A DNA stretch of 62,813 nt from Verrucomicrobiota bacterium (GCA_003219415.1 QHOS01000030.1:1-62813); one strand, 5' to 3'. Numbered from the stretch's first letter, positions 25,613 to 36,292 are shown. The notes: a model not told the origin generated them from the letters alone. Numbers and translations: made by a program.

Positions 25613-26800
25613 TTATTGCTTTATGCTTTCACGCAGCTGTCGAATGGGTTCGAACGCGTATTCAATCAGCGTGCGTCCACCGACGATGATGTGCGCTTGT
25701 CCTCTCATCCCAACTCGCAGAGGTAAAACTTGTCCTGCGTGGGGGGATATCTCATAGCGGTCGAGTGAGCCCAGCGCGACGAAGTGAGAGCCATCAGTGG
25801 TAGTAACCGCTGACGGACTGATCCAATCGAGTTTTCCGGTCACAGCGCCGTAACGCTGGTAAGGAAACGCTTCGAAGAAATACCGCACGCGCTGAGCGAT
25901 GGCGAGTTTCGGGAGGCCGGCTTCGTTTAAGGTCATCCGAGCTCGCGGTTTGGCGTCTTTCCGTGCGAGCTGGCAAAGCACTTGTCCCTGCTGCACAAAA
26001 CTGCCCACGGTTCGCTGGTCCATGGAAGTGATCACACCCTCATATGGACTCCGAACTGTCAGCAAGTTCTGGTGGGTATTTTCGAGGTCTGTTTTCAGAG
26101 CGCCGATCCGCATTTTTAGTTTCTCGATTTCCGACTGCTGCTCAGCCCGTTGACGCGCGTGCTCTGTTTCCATTCGCCCACGGTCGAGATTGACCTGCTG
26201 CACAGTGCGTTGGGCGACACTCAAATCTTTTTCCGAACCGGCTAAATCGAGTTTCAGCTTTACAAGGTCAATTTCCGATTCGCCGCCCAGCTTGGCTAAT
26301 TTCTCCATGCGCGTCACCAGTTCGCGGCTCGTGCTGGCATGATTCTCACGGAACTTTACTTCGCTCTTTGCCTGCTCAATTTCGGCTTTCTTAATCTCGA
26401 GTTGGGCAGCGTAAGCGGTCTCAGATCGAGTGAGGCTTTCTTCTTTCGTGCGTAAATCTTCGGTGAGGGTCCGAAATTGCGTGTCCCAACCGCGGATTTC
26501 GTCGGAGCGCAAAACGAACAACGCTTCGCCCAGTTTAACAGGTTGGCCCTCCTCCACAGCGACGCGACTAATGATGGCTTGCCGAGGCGATTGGATTGGA
26601 TCGGCGCCGGTGGCCGGAATCAGAACGAACTGGCAATAGACGGTTTCCGGTAACCGCATTATGATTGCGACGAGCAGCGCGAACAGAAAGGCCGCCAGCA
26701 ATAGCCAGGCGGTCGAGCGGATGATCCAGGGCGGTGGTTCCTGCGGCAGCATCTCGGATTCCACATCGAGTGAACCGCGTTCGGTTAATTGTGAGCTCAT
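25613..26800 (-). CDS. HlyD-type periplasmic adaptor of the peptide exporter
   Basis: The product has 395 residues. One N-terminal membrane helix (AWLLLAAFLFALLVAIIM) is followed by a biotinyl-lipoyl half (IISRVAVEEGQPVKLGEALF), a long coiled coil at about 110-245 (Glu/Lys/Gln-rich), the second half (LLTVRSPYEGVITSMDQRTV, GSFVQQGQVLCQLA) and a beta-barrel domain. This is the membrane-fusion subunit that links a C39 ABC exporter to an outer-membrane channel. It begins 12 bp after the exporter gene, in one operon. No TolC-like gene is in the window. Length and domain order are normal for bacteriocin-type adaptors. Confidence 0.9.
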   Translation of the reverse strand: MSSQLTERGSLDVESEMLPQEPPPWIIRSTAWLLLAAFLFALLVAIIMRLPETVYCQFVLIPATGADPIQSPRQAIISRVAVEEGQPVKLGEALFVLRSDEIRGWDTQFRTLTEDLRTKEESLTRSETAYAAQLEIKKAEIEQAKSEVKFRENHASTSRELVTRMEKLAKLGGESEIDLVKLKLDLAGSEKDLSVAQRTVQQVNLDRGRMETEHARQRAEQQSEIEKLKMRIGALKTDLENTHQNLLTVRSPYEGVITSMDQRTVGSFVQQGQVLCQLARKDAKPRARMTLNEAGLPKLAIAQRVRYFFEAFPYQRYGAVTGKLDWISPSAVTTTDGSHFVALGSLDRYEISPHAGQVLPLRVGMRGQAHIIVGGRTLIEYAFEPIRQLRESIKQ

Positions 26801-26812
26801 GGAAGAACTGGC

Positions 26813-29800
26813 TCAGATCCCCAGTTGTTGACTGGAAAGGTAATAATATAGACCGCGTTGTGCCATTAAGTCATCGTGCGTACCAATCTCGGCAATGCTT
26901 CCCTGTTCCAGCACCACGATCGAGTGCGCTTCGCGAATCGTACTTAACCGATGTGCGATCACAATCGTGGTGCGACCTGCCATTAACCGACCGAGATTGT
27001 CCTGGATCGCGCGCTCCGATTCTGTGTCGAGCGCGCTCGTTGCCTCATCAAAAATTAACACTGGCGGATTATTATAGATTGCCCGCGCAATTGCGATGCG
27101 CTGCTTCTGGCCACCTGAAAGAGAAAGACCCGATTCGCCAATCTTTGTCTCATAACCAAGCGGAAGACGCATAATGAAACCGTGCGCCGCAGCGGCTTGT
27201 GCGGCGGCAAGCACCCGATCAAGATCTGGCTGCAGATCGCCAAACGAAATATTGCGCGCAATCGTTTCGTTAAACATGTGATTTTCCTGAAGCACTATTC
27301 CGATGTGCCGCCGCACGTCGCGATAATTGAGAGTTTTTAGATCGACATTGTCGAAAAAGATGGTCCCTTCCGTAGGCTCGAGGAGGCCGGCTATTAATTT
27401 AATGAGCGTCGTTTTGCCACAACCGCTGCGACCGACGAATGCCACCATGCGCCCTGGCGCCAGGTCGAGGTTGATGTTCTTTAGAATATCGGGCGATTCG
27501 GGGCCGCCGTATTTGAAACTAACCCCGCGAAGCTGGAGGTGTCCTTCCAGGCTATGCACCGGGACGAGTCGAGAACGATCATGGCCCTGTTCGGGCTCCT
27601 GCTCGAAAATGTCATTCAGCCGATTCAGGAGGACGGCGGCGTTTTGCAGGTTGTCCCAAACTCCGAGCGCGCGCAAAATTCCCGCGTAGGCCATCGCCGT
27701 CAGTGAGCTGAACGCGACAAAACCGCCAACGCTCAAGTGCCCATGAATAACTTGCGTCGCGCCGACCCACAAAAAGATCGCAGTAGAGAGCAGACCGATG
27801 CTTTGCAGAACGCTGTCGTACGACATCACTATAAAGGTCGCCTTGAAAAGTTTTTGTGAGACGGAGAGAAACTCGTTCAGCATGGCGTCACGGAAGGCAC
27901 TCTCGGCGGATGCCGCTTTCACTGCCTCGATTCCTTTGATGGCATCGATTTGATGCGAACTGTATTTGCCCTGGCTTTCTTCCACCCCGTGATACAGGGG
28001 ACGAAGCACTTTTACCGAAAAAATCATTAGTCCCACGTAAAGCGGCGTTGTTGCCAGAAACGCGAGGGTGAGCAATGGACTGTACATCGCCATCAAAATC
28101 ACTGCGCCGACGAGAAAAACTGCTGCCAGCAAAGCGCCAACTCCCTGTTGGACGGCAAATTGCCGAACCTGCCGCGCACCGTCCAGCCGGCGTTGAATGT
28201 CGCCTGTCCGGCGGCTCGTGAAATAAGTCATCGGCAGGGAGAGAAGCTTCCGGCTCAAAAAATCGAGAACTGTCGTATCAAGGCGCACGGCTGCAAACGC
28301 CAGCAGATATTCCTGGGCGAGAGTGGAGAGCTGCACGAAGACGATGGCCGCGAGCACGCCGAGTAGGATCGTCTTCAAAAGGCCGACATCGTTTTCGACA
28401 ATGACCTTGTCGACCACCATCTGGGTGAACACTGGGAAGAGCAGTTGAAGGAAACTGACAGCGACGGCCAGCCCCAGCACCTGGAGCAGGATCACCTTAA
28501 ACCGTGCCAGAAACGGAAGAACCCACGCCAGCGTTGGCTTGGTTTCCGGAGCTTGTTCGAATGCGGGCGTGTAATCGAACAGCGCCGCGTAGCCTGTCCA
28601 CTTCGCTTCAAATTCGGGCCGCGGAAATTTCCGCAACCCAACCGCGGGATCGGCCACGCGCACAAACTGCTCATCGACATCGTAGAGCACGATCCAGTGG
28701 TTGCCCTCCCAGTGCACTATCGCTGGCAGCGGCATGAGCGAGAGATTGCGTAGCGAGATCTTCAATGCGCGCGCCGCCAAGCCAAGTTCAGTTGCGGCGC
28801 GAGAAAGCGCCTTGAGGCTGGTGCCGTCCGTAGCCGTGTGACAAAGCTGCCGAATCCGTGCCAGGCTTACCTTGCGGCCAAAATACCGGCAGATCATTCC
28901 GAGACTGGCTGCGCCACAATCCATCTCGTCGATCTGCATGATGTGGTCGACTTTGCGGATTCGCTTTCCGCGTTTGCGGAACAAGCCCTGCTCGTTAGCG
29001 AAGGGAGCTTCTTTATCTTCGGCCCCGGCTGGAGGATGTTCACGATCCAGCTGAACCTTGTCGTGGACCTGTGTTTCGGCAGGCAGCAATTCGGTCGTGA
29101 AATCAAGCGGAATACGCGCTTCGGTTTTCGCCTGATAAAGCGCGAGCCGTTCGCTCACGAGCCTATCGAATTCCGGAAACCGTCGCCGCAAGTCCTGCAC
29201 GGACTTGGGTTCAAGAGAGAGCAATTGGCAATCTGTGAATGCCTCGACGGAGGTCGCACGCGGAGAGCCGTTCAAGACCGACAGTTCACCGAAAAAGTCA
29301 CCCTCGCGATAAAACGCGAGATTGCGCGTTTGTCCGTCGATTCCAGCAAAGGCCCGCGCGCGTCCCTTCTGCATTATGTAAAGAGGACCGGCATCGTCTC
29401 CTTCACGGATAATTAGATTGCCTTTTACGATCGTGACAGGTTTCAACCTGTCGATCATGGCGCGCAACACGGGAGTCGGAAGCCGGCCAAAATTGCTGAA
29501 CTGATAGAGGAAACTTTGCAGAGCTCTGTCCCGGCCGGTGGTCTCGACATATTGCTTCAAATCGGGTACGCGACGGACGAGCTCCGTAAAATCATCGCGA
29601 TCGAGCCGCAAAACATCTACCGCTGTGCTGCAGCGCACCGTCGCGTTTCGGGCTCCTCCCTCAGACAATGCGGCTTCTCCAAACGAGTCACCGGGTTTCA
29701 ACACGCCCAGCGGGATTTCCTCACCACCTGGCTTGATCTTCAGAGCGCGTGCCCGCCCCCTGGTCAAAACGTAAAAGGCATCGGCCGGATCGTCCTGTTT

Positions 29801-29926
29801 TACGATCACATCACCGAATTCATAGTGCTCTCCCTCCAAGAGCGGCTCAATCGCGGCGAAATGTTCATCGGCAAGAAAACGGAAAACCGATGAACGCCGC
29901 AGAATTTCGGTGTCTTGAACTTTCAT
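26813..29926 (-). CDS. C39-peptidase ABC exporter with two N-terminal cNMP-binding domains
   Basis: The product has 1037 residues. Residues about 10-125 and 137-255 are cyclic-nucleotide-binding folds with phosphate-cassette sequences FGEAALSEGGARNATV and FGELSVLNGSPRATSV. After a linker comes a C39 peptidase with Cys at about 337 (QIDEMDCGAASLGMICRYFG), His (EGNHWIVLYD) and Asp (VADPA), then six membrane helices and a nucleotide-binding domain with GRSGCGKTT, LSGGQKQR and VLIFDEATSALD. All catalytic motifs are intact. Such proteins cut leader peptides after GG and export the rest. Its start overlaps the upstream stop (ATGA), so translation is coupled. The cNMP domains suggest gating by a nucleotide made by the flanking cyclase-like proteins; this is inference. 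Confidence 0.95.
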   Translation of the reverse strand: MKVQDTEILRRSSVFRFLADEHFAAIEPLLEGEHYEFGDVIVKQDDPADAFYVLTRGRARALKIKPGGEEIPLGVLKPGDSFGEAALSEGGARNATVRCSTAVDVLRLDRDDFTELVRRVPDLKQYVETTGRDRALQSFLYQFSNFGRLPTPVLRAMIDRLKPVTIVKGNLIIREGDDAGPLYIMQKGRARAFAGIDGQTRNLAFYREGDFFGELSVLNGSPRATSVEAFTDCQLLSLEPKSVQDLRRRFPEFDRLVSERLALYQAKTEARIPLDFTTELLPAETQVHDKVQLDREHPPAGAEDKEAPFANEQGLFRKRGKRIRKVDHIMQIDEMDCGAASLGMICRYFGRKVSLARIRQLCHTATDGTSLKALSRAATELGLAARALKISLRNLSLMPLPAIVHWEGNHWIVLYDVDEQFVRVADPAVGLRKFPRPEFEAKWTGYAALFDYTPAFEQAPETKPTLAWVLPFLARFKVILLQVLGLAVAVSFLQLLFPVFTQMVVDKVIVENDVGLLKTILLGVLAAIVFVQLSTLAQEYLLAFAAVRLDTTVLDFLSRKLLSLPMTYFTSRRTGDIQRRLDGARQVRQFAVQQGVGALLAAVFLVGAVILMAMYSPLLTLAFLATTPLYVGLMIFSVKVLRPLYHGVEESQGKYSSHQIDAIKGIEAVKAASAESAFRDAMLNEFLSVSQKLFKATFIVMSYDSVLQSIGLLSTAIFLWVGATQVIHGHLSVGGFVAFSSLTAMAYAGILRALGVWDNLQNAAVLLNRLNDIFEQEPEQGHDRSRLVPVHSLEGHLQLRGVSFKYGGPESPDILKNINLDLAPGRMVAFVGRSGCGKTTLIKLIAGLLEPTEGTIFFDNVDLKTLNYRDVRRHIGIVLQENHMFNETIARNISFGDLQPDLDRVLAAAQAAAAHGFIMRLPLGYETKIGESGLSLSGGQKQRIAIARAIYNNPPVLIFDEATSALDTESERAIQDNLGRLMAGRTTIVIAHRLSTIREAHSIVVLEQGSIAEIGTHDDLMAQRGLYYYLSSQQLGI

Positions 29927-31014
29927 TTTTTGCCAGGTGACATGGCGCCCAGCCGCCCCTGCGTATATTTGCTCATAAGCTCAGAGAAATGCCGGTCGAG
30001 TAGTCGCTGATCGATCCGCGATTTAACGGTTGGGTCGTCCGCTTGCGGCTCAATTTTGTTGACGACACGACACAGTTCAAATCCGTCACCGCGCGCAGTC
30101 GGTTCGAGGACATTCCCCGCCGAAACGCTGAGGAATCTCTGCTGGGCGTCCACGGGAAGATCTTCTAAAAGAAAGTGCGAACGTCGGTAAGGGTAACGTC
30201 CCTCGGTTGCAACTTCCTCCATTGACATCCCATCTTGTTGCACGCAAAACAGCGCTTCCTTGGCGGCATCCTGGGATTCTAGCTCGATCACTTCGATTTC
30301 GAATCGCGTCAGCGGCAATCGTAAAGGCATTAATTCGTATTGACGCGCCTCAGGGACAAGCAGCCTTTCGCAATGTGTCCGGTATGCTGCCTCGATTGCG
30401 AGCATTTCATCCAGCCATTTCGAATCACGCCCCAATTTCTTCAGCCAATTCGGCCGTTGTCCCGGATTAACGCTGTTCCGATGCAAGAATTTCCGCTCTT
30501 CGGCCGCAATCGCCTCTGGGGCCGGTTCTTGTCCCGCGCATCGCGCCGCGAGGCGCGCCATTAAATCGGTCGTGATTCGGTCCAAATCTCCCGATAAAAT
30601 CAATTCCGTCAGGAACGATCGGCGTAGGTCGACCGACGCGCACTGATATTCCACTTCATCCGGAACGACGCTTTCGCGAATCGCGGTGGCATAATATTGA
30701 CGAGTAAAATAGTCGCTGAAGTCATCGAAAGTCAGGCCACGATTTGCCAGCCATGCTTCCGTTTCTTCAGCAGTGATCAGATCGTATTCGTAACGAAAAG
30801 CTTCTGCCGCACTAGAAATTGCGGACTCGTCCAAATCTAAGTCTAGCTCATCCGCGCGTTTTTCGGCTTCGACTTCATCAAGAAATTCTTTCCACTTTAC
30901 CACCAGCTCGCCCCTGAAAATGGCTGCATCGATTGCATCACGTGCCGTATATTCCTGTTCTCCGCACGCGCACACTATCAAGTCAAAGCCTGAAGTTGGC
31001 TCCGTGGTCGCCAT
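29923..31014 (-). CDS. PpiC/SurA-related protein of the export operon
   Basis: The frame extends to 31125, but ATG 31014 (MATTEPTSGFDLIVCACGEQ) fits better. The N-terminal part has short helices ending in a WKEFLDEVEAEKRADELDLD stretch typical of the SurA/PpiC chaperone helices. The C-terminal third (LFCVQQDGMSMEEVATEGRY, then FLSVSAGNVLEPT, GFELCRVVNKIEP) follows a parvulin-like order. It has no signal peptide, so it is probably cytosolic. It resembles the PpiC-related peptide-maturation proteins found beside C39 exporters and may hold the precursor peptide or proline-isomerise it. Its stop overlaps the exporter start by 3 bases. The catalytic residues of parvulins cannot be confirmed by eye. 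Confidence 0.7.
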   Translation of the reverse strand: MATTEPTSGFDLIVCACGEQEYTARDAIDAAIFRGELVVKWKEFLDEVEAEKRADELDLDLDESAISSAAEAFRYEYDLITAEETEAWLANRGLTFDDFSDYFTRQYYATAIRESVVPDEVEYQCASVDLRRSFLTELILSGDLDRITTDLMARLAARCAGQEPAPEAIAAEERKFLHRNSVNPGQRPNWLKKLGRDSKWLDEMLAIEAAYRTHCERLLVPEARQYELMPLRLPLTRFEIEVIELESQDAAKEALFCVQQDGMSMEEVATEGRYPYRRSHFLLEDLPVDAQQRFLSVSAGNVLEPTARGDGFELCRVVNKIEPQADDPTVKSRIDQRLLDRHFSELMSKYTQGRLGAMSPGKK

Positions 31015-31212
31015 TGAAAGCGAGCTTTCTACAGCATTCCAGGAAGAAAGTCGAGCCACATCACTAAATATCAGCAACCAATGGATTTGACCTGGCAAGA
31101 CGAACGCTGGTGCGCCTGGCGTCATGCCGAGGCTCTTTTCGGCCGGTTCTTCAATTATCGCGAAATGTGTTTGCCATGCATCCTGCCCTCAAGCCACCTC
31201 ACAAATCTCAGG

Positions 31213-31250
31213 TAATGATTTCGACGGAAGGCTTTGAGGGCGTGGCAGAC
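31213..31250 (+). promoter_or_regulatory. 45-bp element upstream of the export operon
   Basis: AATGATTTCGACGGAAGGCT and the next 15 bases match the element at 13755-13800. It lies about 200 bp before the likely start of the PpiC-related gene and thus in its promoter region, or simply is a dispersed repeat. Confidence 0.35.
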
Positions 31251-31400
31251 GTCCGTAGCAAACGGCGTCAGTCCGATCAAGCCGCACCGGAAGCGGTCTG
31301 GTCGTGCGCAACGTGGAAGTCGATGATGCCATTAGCGGACAAAATGCCTATAGCGGGTGAGACGACGCGGCCACTCGCGAGCATGTCGCACGTGCGATCG

Positions 31401-32279
31401 CTACAACCCTTTATTCAATGCGAGCTTCGTTTTTTGCCGCTCGGCCGCATGCGCTCCGCCCATCTGCATTTCTTCGGCTGTCAGAACGCCCGCATTCTCT
31501 TTAGATCCAAGCTGATCTTGATTCCGGGTTGCGGGCTGCGCTCGTGGCTGGTTCTGCGTTAAGTGTTGAGGTGGTGCGGCCAGTGCGCTCGCAGTGATAC
31601 GGCTGTTCGTGGGCCGTACCCGTGGCGCTTTCGCTACTTTCGGCAGCCGACGTCGATTATCCGTTTCAGTCTGAGGTGGTGCGGTCGCAGCCACGAGAGT
31701 ATGAGTCAATTGCACCGGCAGTGCTTGTACCGTTTTCGGAAGTTGGTCGGGAATAATCTGCACGACTGCTCCCACGGGAACGCGATTGTACAGCTCCGCC
31801 ACGTCGCTCGATTTCATCCGAATGCAGCCATAACTGGCAGGGCGACCGATTGTTTTCTCCTGCGGTGTGCCGTGGATATAGATGCCACGCTGAAATGCAT
31901 GCGCGTTTTGCGCTTCCAATCCACGCAACCAGATGATGCGCGTGATCACTGGGTCGCGACCAGGAGCATTTGGCTGCAGAATTTCACCGGTTAACCGCCG
32001 ATTGTGGAAGACGGCGCCGGACGGGACGTTGTCGCCGATTTTCTTTTCGACTGCGAGATAGCCAATAGGAGTTGTCATTCGTCCCCAAGAGTCGCCCACA
32101 CCAAACATCGACGTGGACACCGGATATGTGGCCACTTCCCCGCCGTTTTGTACAAGCATCAGCTTCTGATCGCGGACGCTTATTATAAGCTGATGGGAAG
32201 GGTCGAGTTGCGTTGCGAAAAGCGCTGGAGCAAGTGAAACCAAACTTAAAACTAGAGCGAGGGGTCGAAATATGCGCAC
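31401..32279 (-). CDS. L,D-transpeptidase (YkuD domain)
   Basis: The product has 292 residues with a signal peptide (PLALVLSLVSLAPALFATQL). The YkuD catalytic block is IYIHGTPQEKTIGRPASYGC followed by IRMKS: His, then Ser-x-Gly-Cys with the nucleophilic Cys, then the Arg. The N-terminal strands (HQLIISVRDQKLMLVQNGGE) and VSTSMFGVGDSWGRMTTPIG are typical. The last 90 residues are a Gln/Pro/Ala-rich tail of low complexity. It cross-links peptidoglycan stem peptides or attaches proteins to them in the periplasm. It reads in the same direction as the export operon, 275 bp upstream of it, so co-regulation is possible but not shown. Confidence 0.9.
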   Translation of the reverse strand: MRIFRPLALVLSLVSLAPALFATQLDPSHQLIISVRDQKLMLVQNGGEVATYPVSTSMFGVGDSWGRMTTPIGYLAVEKKIGDNVPSGAVFHNRRLTGEILQPNAPGRDPVITRIIWLRGLEAQNAHAFQRGIYIHGTPQEKTIGRPASYGCIRMKSSDVAELYNRVPVGAVVQIIPDQLPKTVQALPVQLTHTLVAATAPPQTETDNRRRLPKVAKAPRVRPTNSRITASALAAPPQHLTQNQPRAQPATRNQDQLGSKENAGVLTAEEMQMGGAHAAERQKTKLALNKGL

Positions 32280-33164
<885 letters not shown>

Positions 33165-33167
33165 TGA

Positions 33168-33280
33168 AAGCAAAAGAGCACAATCCGTCGCGTAAATTAC
33201 TGGAAAATCATCGCTGACACTCTCGACAGTCTGAATAGGGCGCGATTATGAAATTCATGTAGTCTTAAGCGCCCGAAAAG
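33168..33280 (+). promoter_or_regulatory. Conserved upstream region of cyclase paralog D
   Basis: Nearly identical, in inverted orientation, to 23505-23625. Shared blocks include GCACAATCCGTCGCGTAAAT, ATCATCGCTGACACTCTCGA and GGCGCGATTATGAAATTCAT. It directly precedes the start codon and probably includes the promoter. Confidence 0.5.
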
Positions 33281-35650
33281 ATGTCCGTTGAGATCAAAAA
33301 AGAGATCCAGTTGGAGATCGCCCATGTTTTGTTCATCGACATCGTTGGCTACTCAAAGCTTTCGATTGATGACCAGCATGCGGCGATTGAGGAACTAACC
33401 AAGATTGTTCGCGCGTCCGAGCAGTTTCAACGAGCCGAAGCCGCGAACCGTTTGATTAGGATCCCAACCGGCGATGGGATGGTGCTTGTCTTTTACACCA
33501 ATCCGGAGGCGCCTGCGCAGTGCGCGGTGGAGATCAGCTGCGCGCTCAAGGAACATCCGCGTCTACAACTTCGGATGGGAATCCACAGCGGGCCGGTTAG
33601 CGGCGTTGTTGATGTAAATGAAAGGGTCAATCTCGCGGGCGCTGGAATCAACATGGCAAAACGGGTGATGGATTGCGGCGACGCAGGGCACATCCTCCTT
33701 TCCAAGCATGTCGCCGAAGATCTCGAAGAATACGAGAAGTGGCGACCGTTTCTGCACGATCTCGGCACATGCGAAGCAAAACATGGCGTGCGCGTCTCGG
33801 TCGTGAACCTCTATGACGATCAATTCGGCAATGCGACGCTGCCGCGGAAACTCGAGACCGTCCGGAAACGCCGGGCCCGCGTGCGCTGGGCTGAAGTGGC
33901 CGTTGCGCTGCTCGTGCTTGCCGCGATTATTGCTGCCTTCGTCTTGCTTCTGCGGAGACCGACGCGCTCGGCCTTGGCGATTGTGGAAAAAAGTATCGCC
34001 GTGCTGCCATTTGAAAATCTGAGCCGCGATCCCGACAACGCTTACTTTGCTGACGGAATCCAGGACGAGATTCTGACGCGCCTAGCGAAGATTGCCGACT
34101 TGAAGGTGATCTCGCGTACATCCACGCAGCATTACAAAAGCGCGCCGGATAACCTGTCCGAGATCGGCAAGCAACTTGGGGTTGCGCACATCCTGGAAGG
34201 AAGTGTGCAGAAGAGCGGCGATGCCGTGCGCGTGAATGTGCAGCTAATCAAAGCGGCCAATGATTCTCATCTTTGGGCCGATACCTTTGATCGCAAACTG
34301 ACTGACATCTTTTCAGTGGAGAGTGAGGTGGCCAAAGCCATCGCCGAGCAGTTGCGAGCGAAACTCACCGGTCAGGAAGAGCAAGTCATTGCCGCCAAAC
34401 CGACAGACAACCCTGAGGCTTACGATGCTTACCTGCGCGGGTTGGCTTATAACCTGAAAACCACCAACACAACCGCCAACTCTCTAGGCGCACAGAAATA
34501 TCTGAAAGAAGCAGTAAGATTAGCCCCGAAGTTTGCCCTTGCCTGGGCGCTGCTGTCATACGTGGACGCGCGCGGCTACCTCAACCAGGCTCTTCAACCA
34601 ACGGTCGCCCTGCGTGAAGAGGCGCGGCAGGCAGCCGAAACCGCGCTGGGCCTTCAGCCCAATCTCGGCGAAGCAGTGTTGGCCAAAGGATATTACTACT
34701 ACGCCTGCTTAAAGGATTACGACACCGCGGTGCGTTATTTTGAGGAAGCACGTCAGTTCCTGCCCAACAGCAGTCTGATTCCTGAACAGCTAGCCTATGT
34801 CACGCGGCGAAGAGGCCAGTGGGACCAGAGCGAGAGTTACTTCAACGAAGCCGAGCGGCTCGACCCGCGCAACGTTTCGCTGCTCACCCAGCAGGCGCTT
34901 TCCTATATCTGGCTTCGTCGTTTCCCCGAAGCACTGCGGAAGCTTGATCAGGTTCTTAATATCACACCGGACGACGTGGATGCCCTTGTGCTAAAGGCGG
35001 GCATCGCACAAGCTGAGGGCGATCTGCCGCGGGCCGCGGCGATCCTGGCTCCGCTGCATCCGAATGCCGACGACGCCCAGGCCTTGGAAACACAAGCCTA
35101 CCAAGCGATCCTGGAGGGCCGCCCTGGACCAATCATTCCTCAGTTAAAGGAAATATTGGCCAACCCCGATCAAGCATTGGGTTATTACAACGGCGAACTG
35201 CGCTTTTGGTTAGGCTGGGCGCAGGAAGTTGCCGGCGACCGTGCCGCCGCCCAGGAAAGTTGGCGTCAGGCGCGCAGCGAACTGGAACGCTTCCTCAAGG
35301 AACAGCCGGAAAACTATCTCCTCATTGGAGATCTTGCGCTGACCAATATGGGCCTCGGTGACAAGGCCGCTGCGTTGGCTCTAACTGAACGGGCCCTGGC
35401 CGTGCTTCCGATCGAGAAAGACGCTGTAGATGGTCCCGCTCCGATTGAGATCCTTGCCCGGGTAGCAGCAGGAATGGGGGAACCCGAACGTGCCATCGTC
35501 GCTTTGCAGAAACTGCTCTCGACACCGTATGAAGGCCTACTGGCTTTCAACCTGCCGCTTACTCCTGCGCTACTACGTCTCGATCCGATGTTCAATCCGC
35601 TCCGGAACGATCCGCGCTTCCAGAAGCTCGCATCGAGCGTGTCGAAATAG
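33281..35650 (+). CDS. Membrane cyclase-like / TolB-like / TPR protein (paralog D)
   Basis: The product has 789 residues, with the same order as paralog C: cyclase homology domain (VLFIDIVGYSKLSIDDQ, RIPTGDGMVLVFYTNPEAPA, AGAGINMAKRVMDCGDAGHI), membrane helix (VAVALLVLAAIIAAFVLLL), TolB/FlgO-like domain (SIAVLPFENLSRDPDNAYFA, HILEGSVQKSGDAVRVN) and about seven TPRs ending near PMFNPLRNDPRFQKL. Substrate-selecting Lys and Asp are missing here too. It reads away from the export operon, opposite to paralog C, so the pair forms a roughly 2.4-kb inverted repeat around the operon. The TPR part probably binds protein partners outside the membrane. Confidence 0.88.
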   Translation: MSVEIKKEIQLEIAHVLFIDIVGYSKLSIDDQHAAIEELTKIVRASEQFQRAEAANRLIRIPTGDGMVLVFYTNPEAPAQCAVEISCALKEHPRLQLRMGIHSGPVSGVVDVNERVNLAGAGINMAKRVMDCGDAGHILLSKHVAEDLEEYEKWRPFLHDLGTCEAKHGVRVSVVNLYDDQFGNATLPRKLETVRKRRARVRWAEVAVALLVLAAIIAAFVLLLRRPTRSALAIVEKSIAVLPFENLSRDPDNAYFADGIQDEILTRLAKIADLKVISRTSTQHYKSAPDNLSEIGKQLGVAHILEGSVQKSGDAVRVNVQLIKAANDSHLWADTFDRKLTDIFSVESEVAKAIAEQLRAKLTGQEEQVIAAKPTDNPEAYDAYLRGLAYNLKTTNTTANSLGAQKYLKEAVRLAPKFALAWALLSYVDARGYLNQALQPTVALREEARQAAETALGLQPNLGEAVLAKGYYYYACLKDYDTAVRYFEEARQFLPNSSLIPEQLAYVTRRRGQWDQSESYFNEAERLDPRNVSLLTQQALSYIWLRRFPEALRKLDQVLNITPDDVDALVLKAGIAQAEGDLPRAAAILAPLHPNADDAQALETQAYQAILEGRPGPIIPQLKEILANPDQALGYYNGELRFWLGWAQEVAGDRAAAQESWRQARSELERFLKEQPENYLLIGDLALTNMGLGDKAAALALTERALAVLPIEKDAVDGPAPIEILARVAAGMGEPERAIVALQKLLSTPYEGLLAFNLPLTPALLRLDPMFNPLRNDPRFQKLASSVSK

Positions 35651-35676
35651 AAAGGGTCAGCTTCGGTCGAACCAGA

Positions 35677-36170
35677 ATGACGCCCGAGGAACAGAACAAA
35701 ACGCTGGACGTGTGGCAAACCTCTGCGCGGTATTGGGACAAGTATCGAGTGCCGATCGCACAGATGTTCGCACCATAACGTCCGGTCTAGTTGAAGAAGC
35801 GCGGATCGGGATCGGCCAGAAGGTGCTCGATATCAGTGGTGGAAGCGGCGAACCCTCGCTCACAATCTCACGCATTGTCGGGCCAACAGGATCAGGAATG
35901 TACACAGATCCCGTAGCCGGTATGGTCGAGACTACTCAGGAAGAAGCAGGCAGGCGGGGCCTGACAAACATCCACTTCAGGCAATGTTCTGCCGATGATC
36001 TACCGTTCGCAGACCGTACATTTGATACAGCAGTAGGCGGGTTATCAGCAATGGTTTTTGTCGATCCGGTCGCTGCCATGCGGGGGGCGCTAAGAGTGAT
36101 TCGCCAGGATGGATATGTTTCGTTTGTCGTCTGGGGCCGGACTCGCGCCCGCTCAACTAACCAGCAATAA
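35677..36170 (+). pseudogene. Broken SAM-dependent methyltransferase
   Basis: ATG 35677 opens MTPEEQNKTLDVWQTSARYW and stops after VPIAQMFAP at about 35776. Another frame continues GIGQKVLDISGGSGEPSLTI (SAM motif I), TNIHFRQCSADDLPFADRTF and AVGGLSAMVFVDPVAAMRGA, the UbiE/Methyltransf_11 pattern. It ends early at 36170 where the C-terminal sheet should follow. One frameshift plus a 3' truncation. It lies immediately after paralog D, in the same direction, within 30 bp. Confidence 0.65.
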
Positions 36171-36292
36171 AGCAGGCTGTTACCGATGTGGCGCGGAGAT
36201 ACTTTGTAGGGGGAACAATGAGTTCCCAGCACAGGCATTAATTGTTAGCGGTAGAAAAGCAGCCGTATAGCCAATTGGCGAATCAGGTCTCC

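Noticed and set aside
31140-31200. Sigma-54 promoter before the export operon
   Set aside because: TGGCAAACACATTTCGC has GG and GC elements, but the spacing is 12 instead of 10, so it does not fit a -24/-12 promoter.
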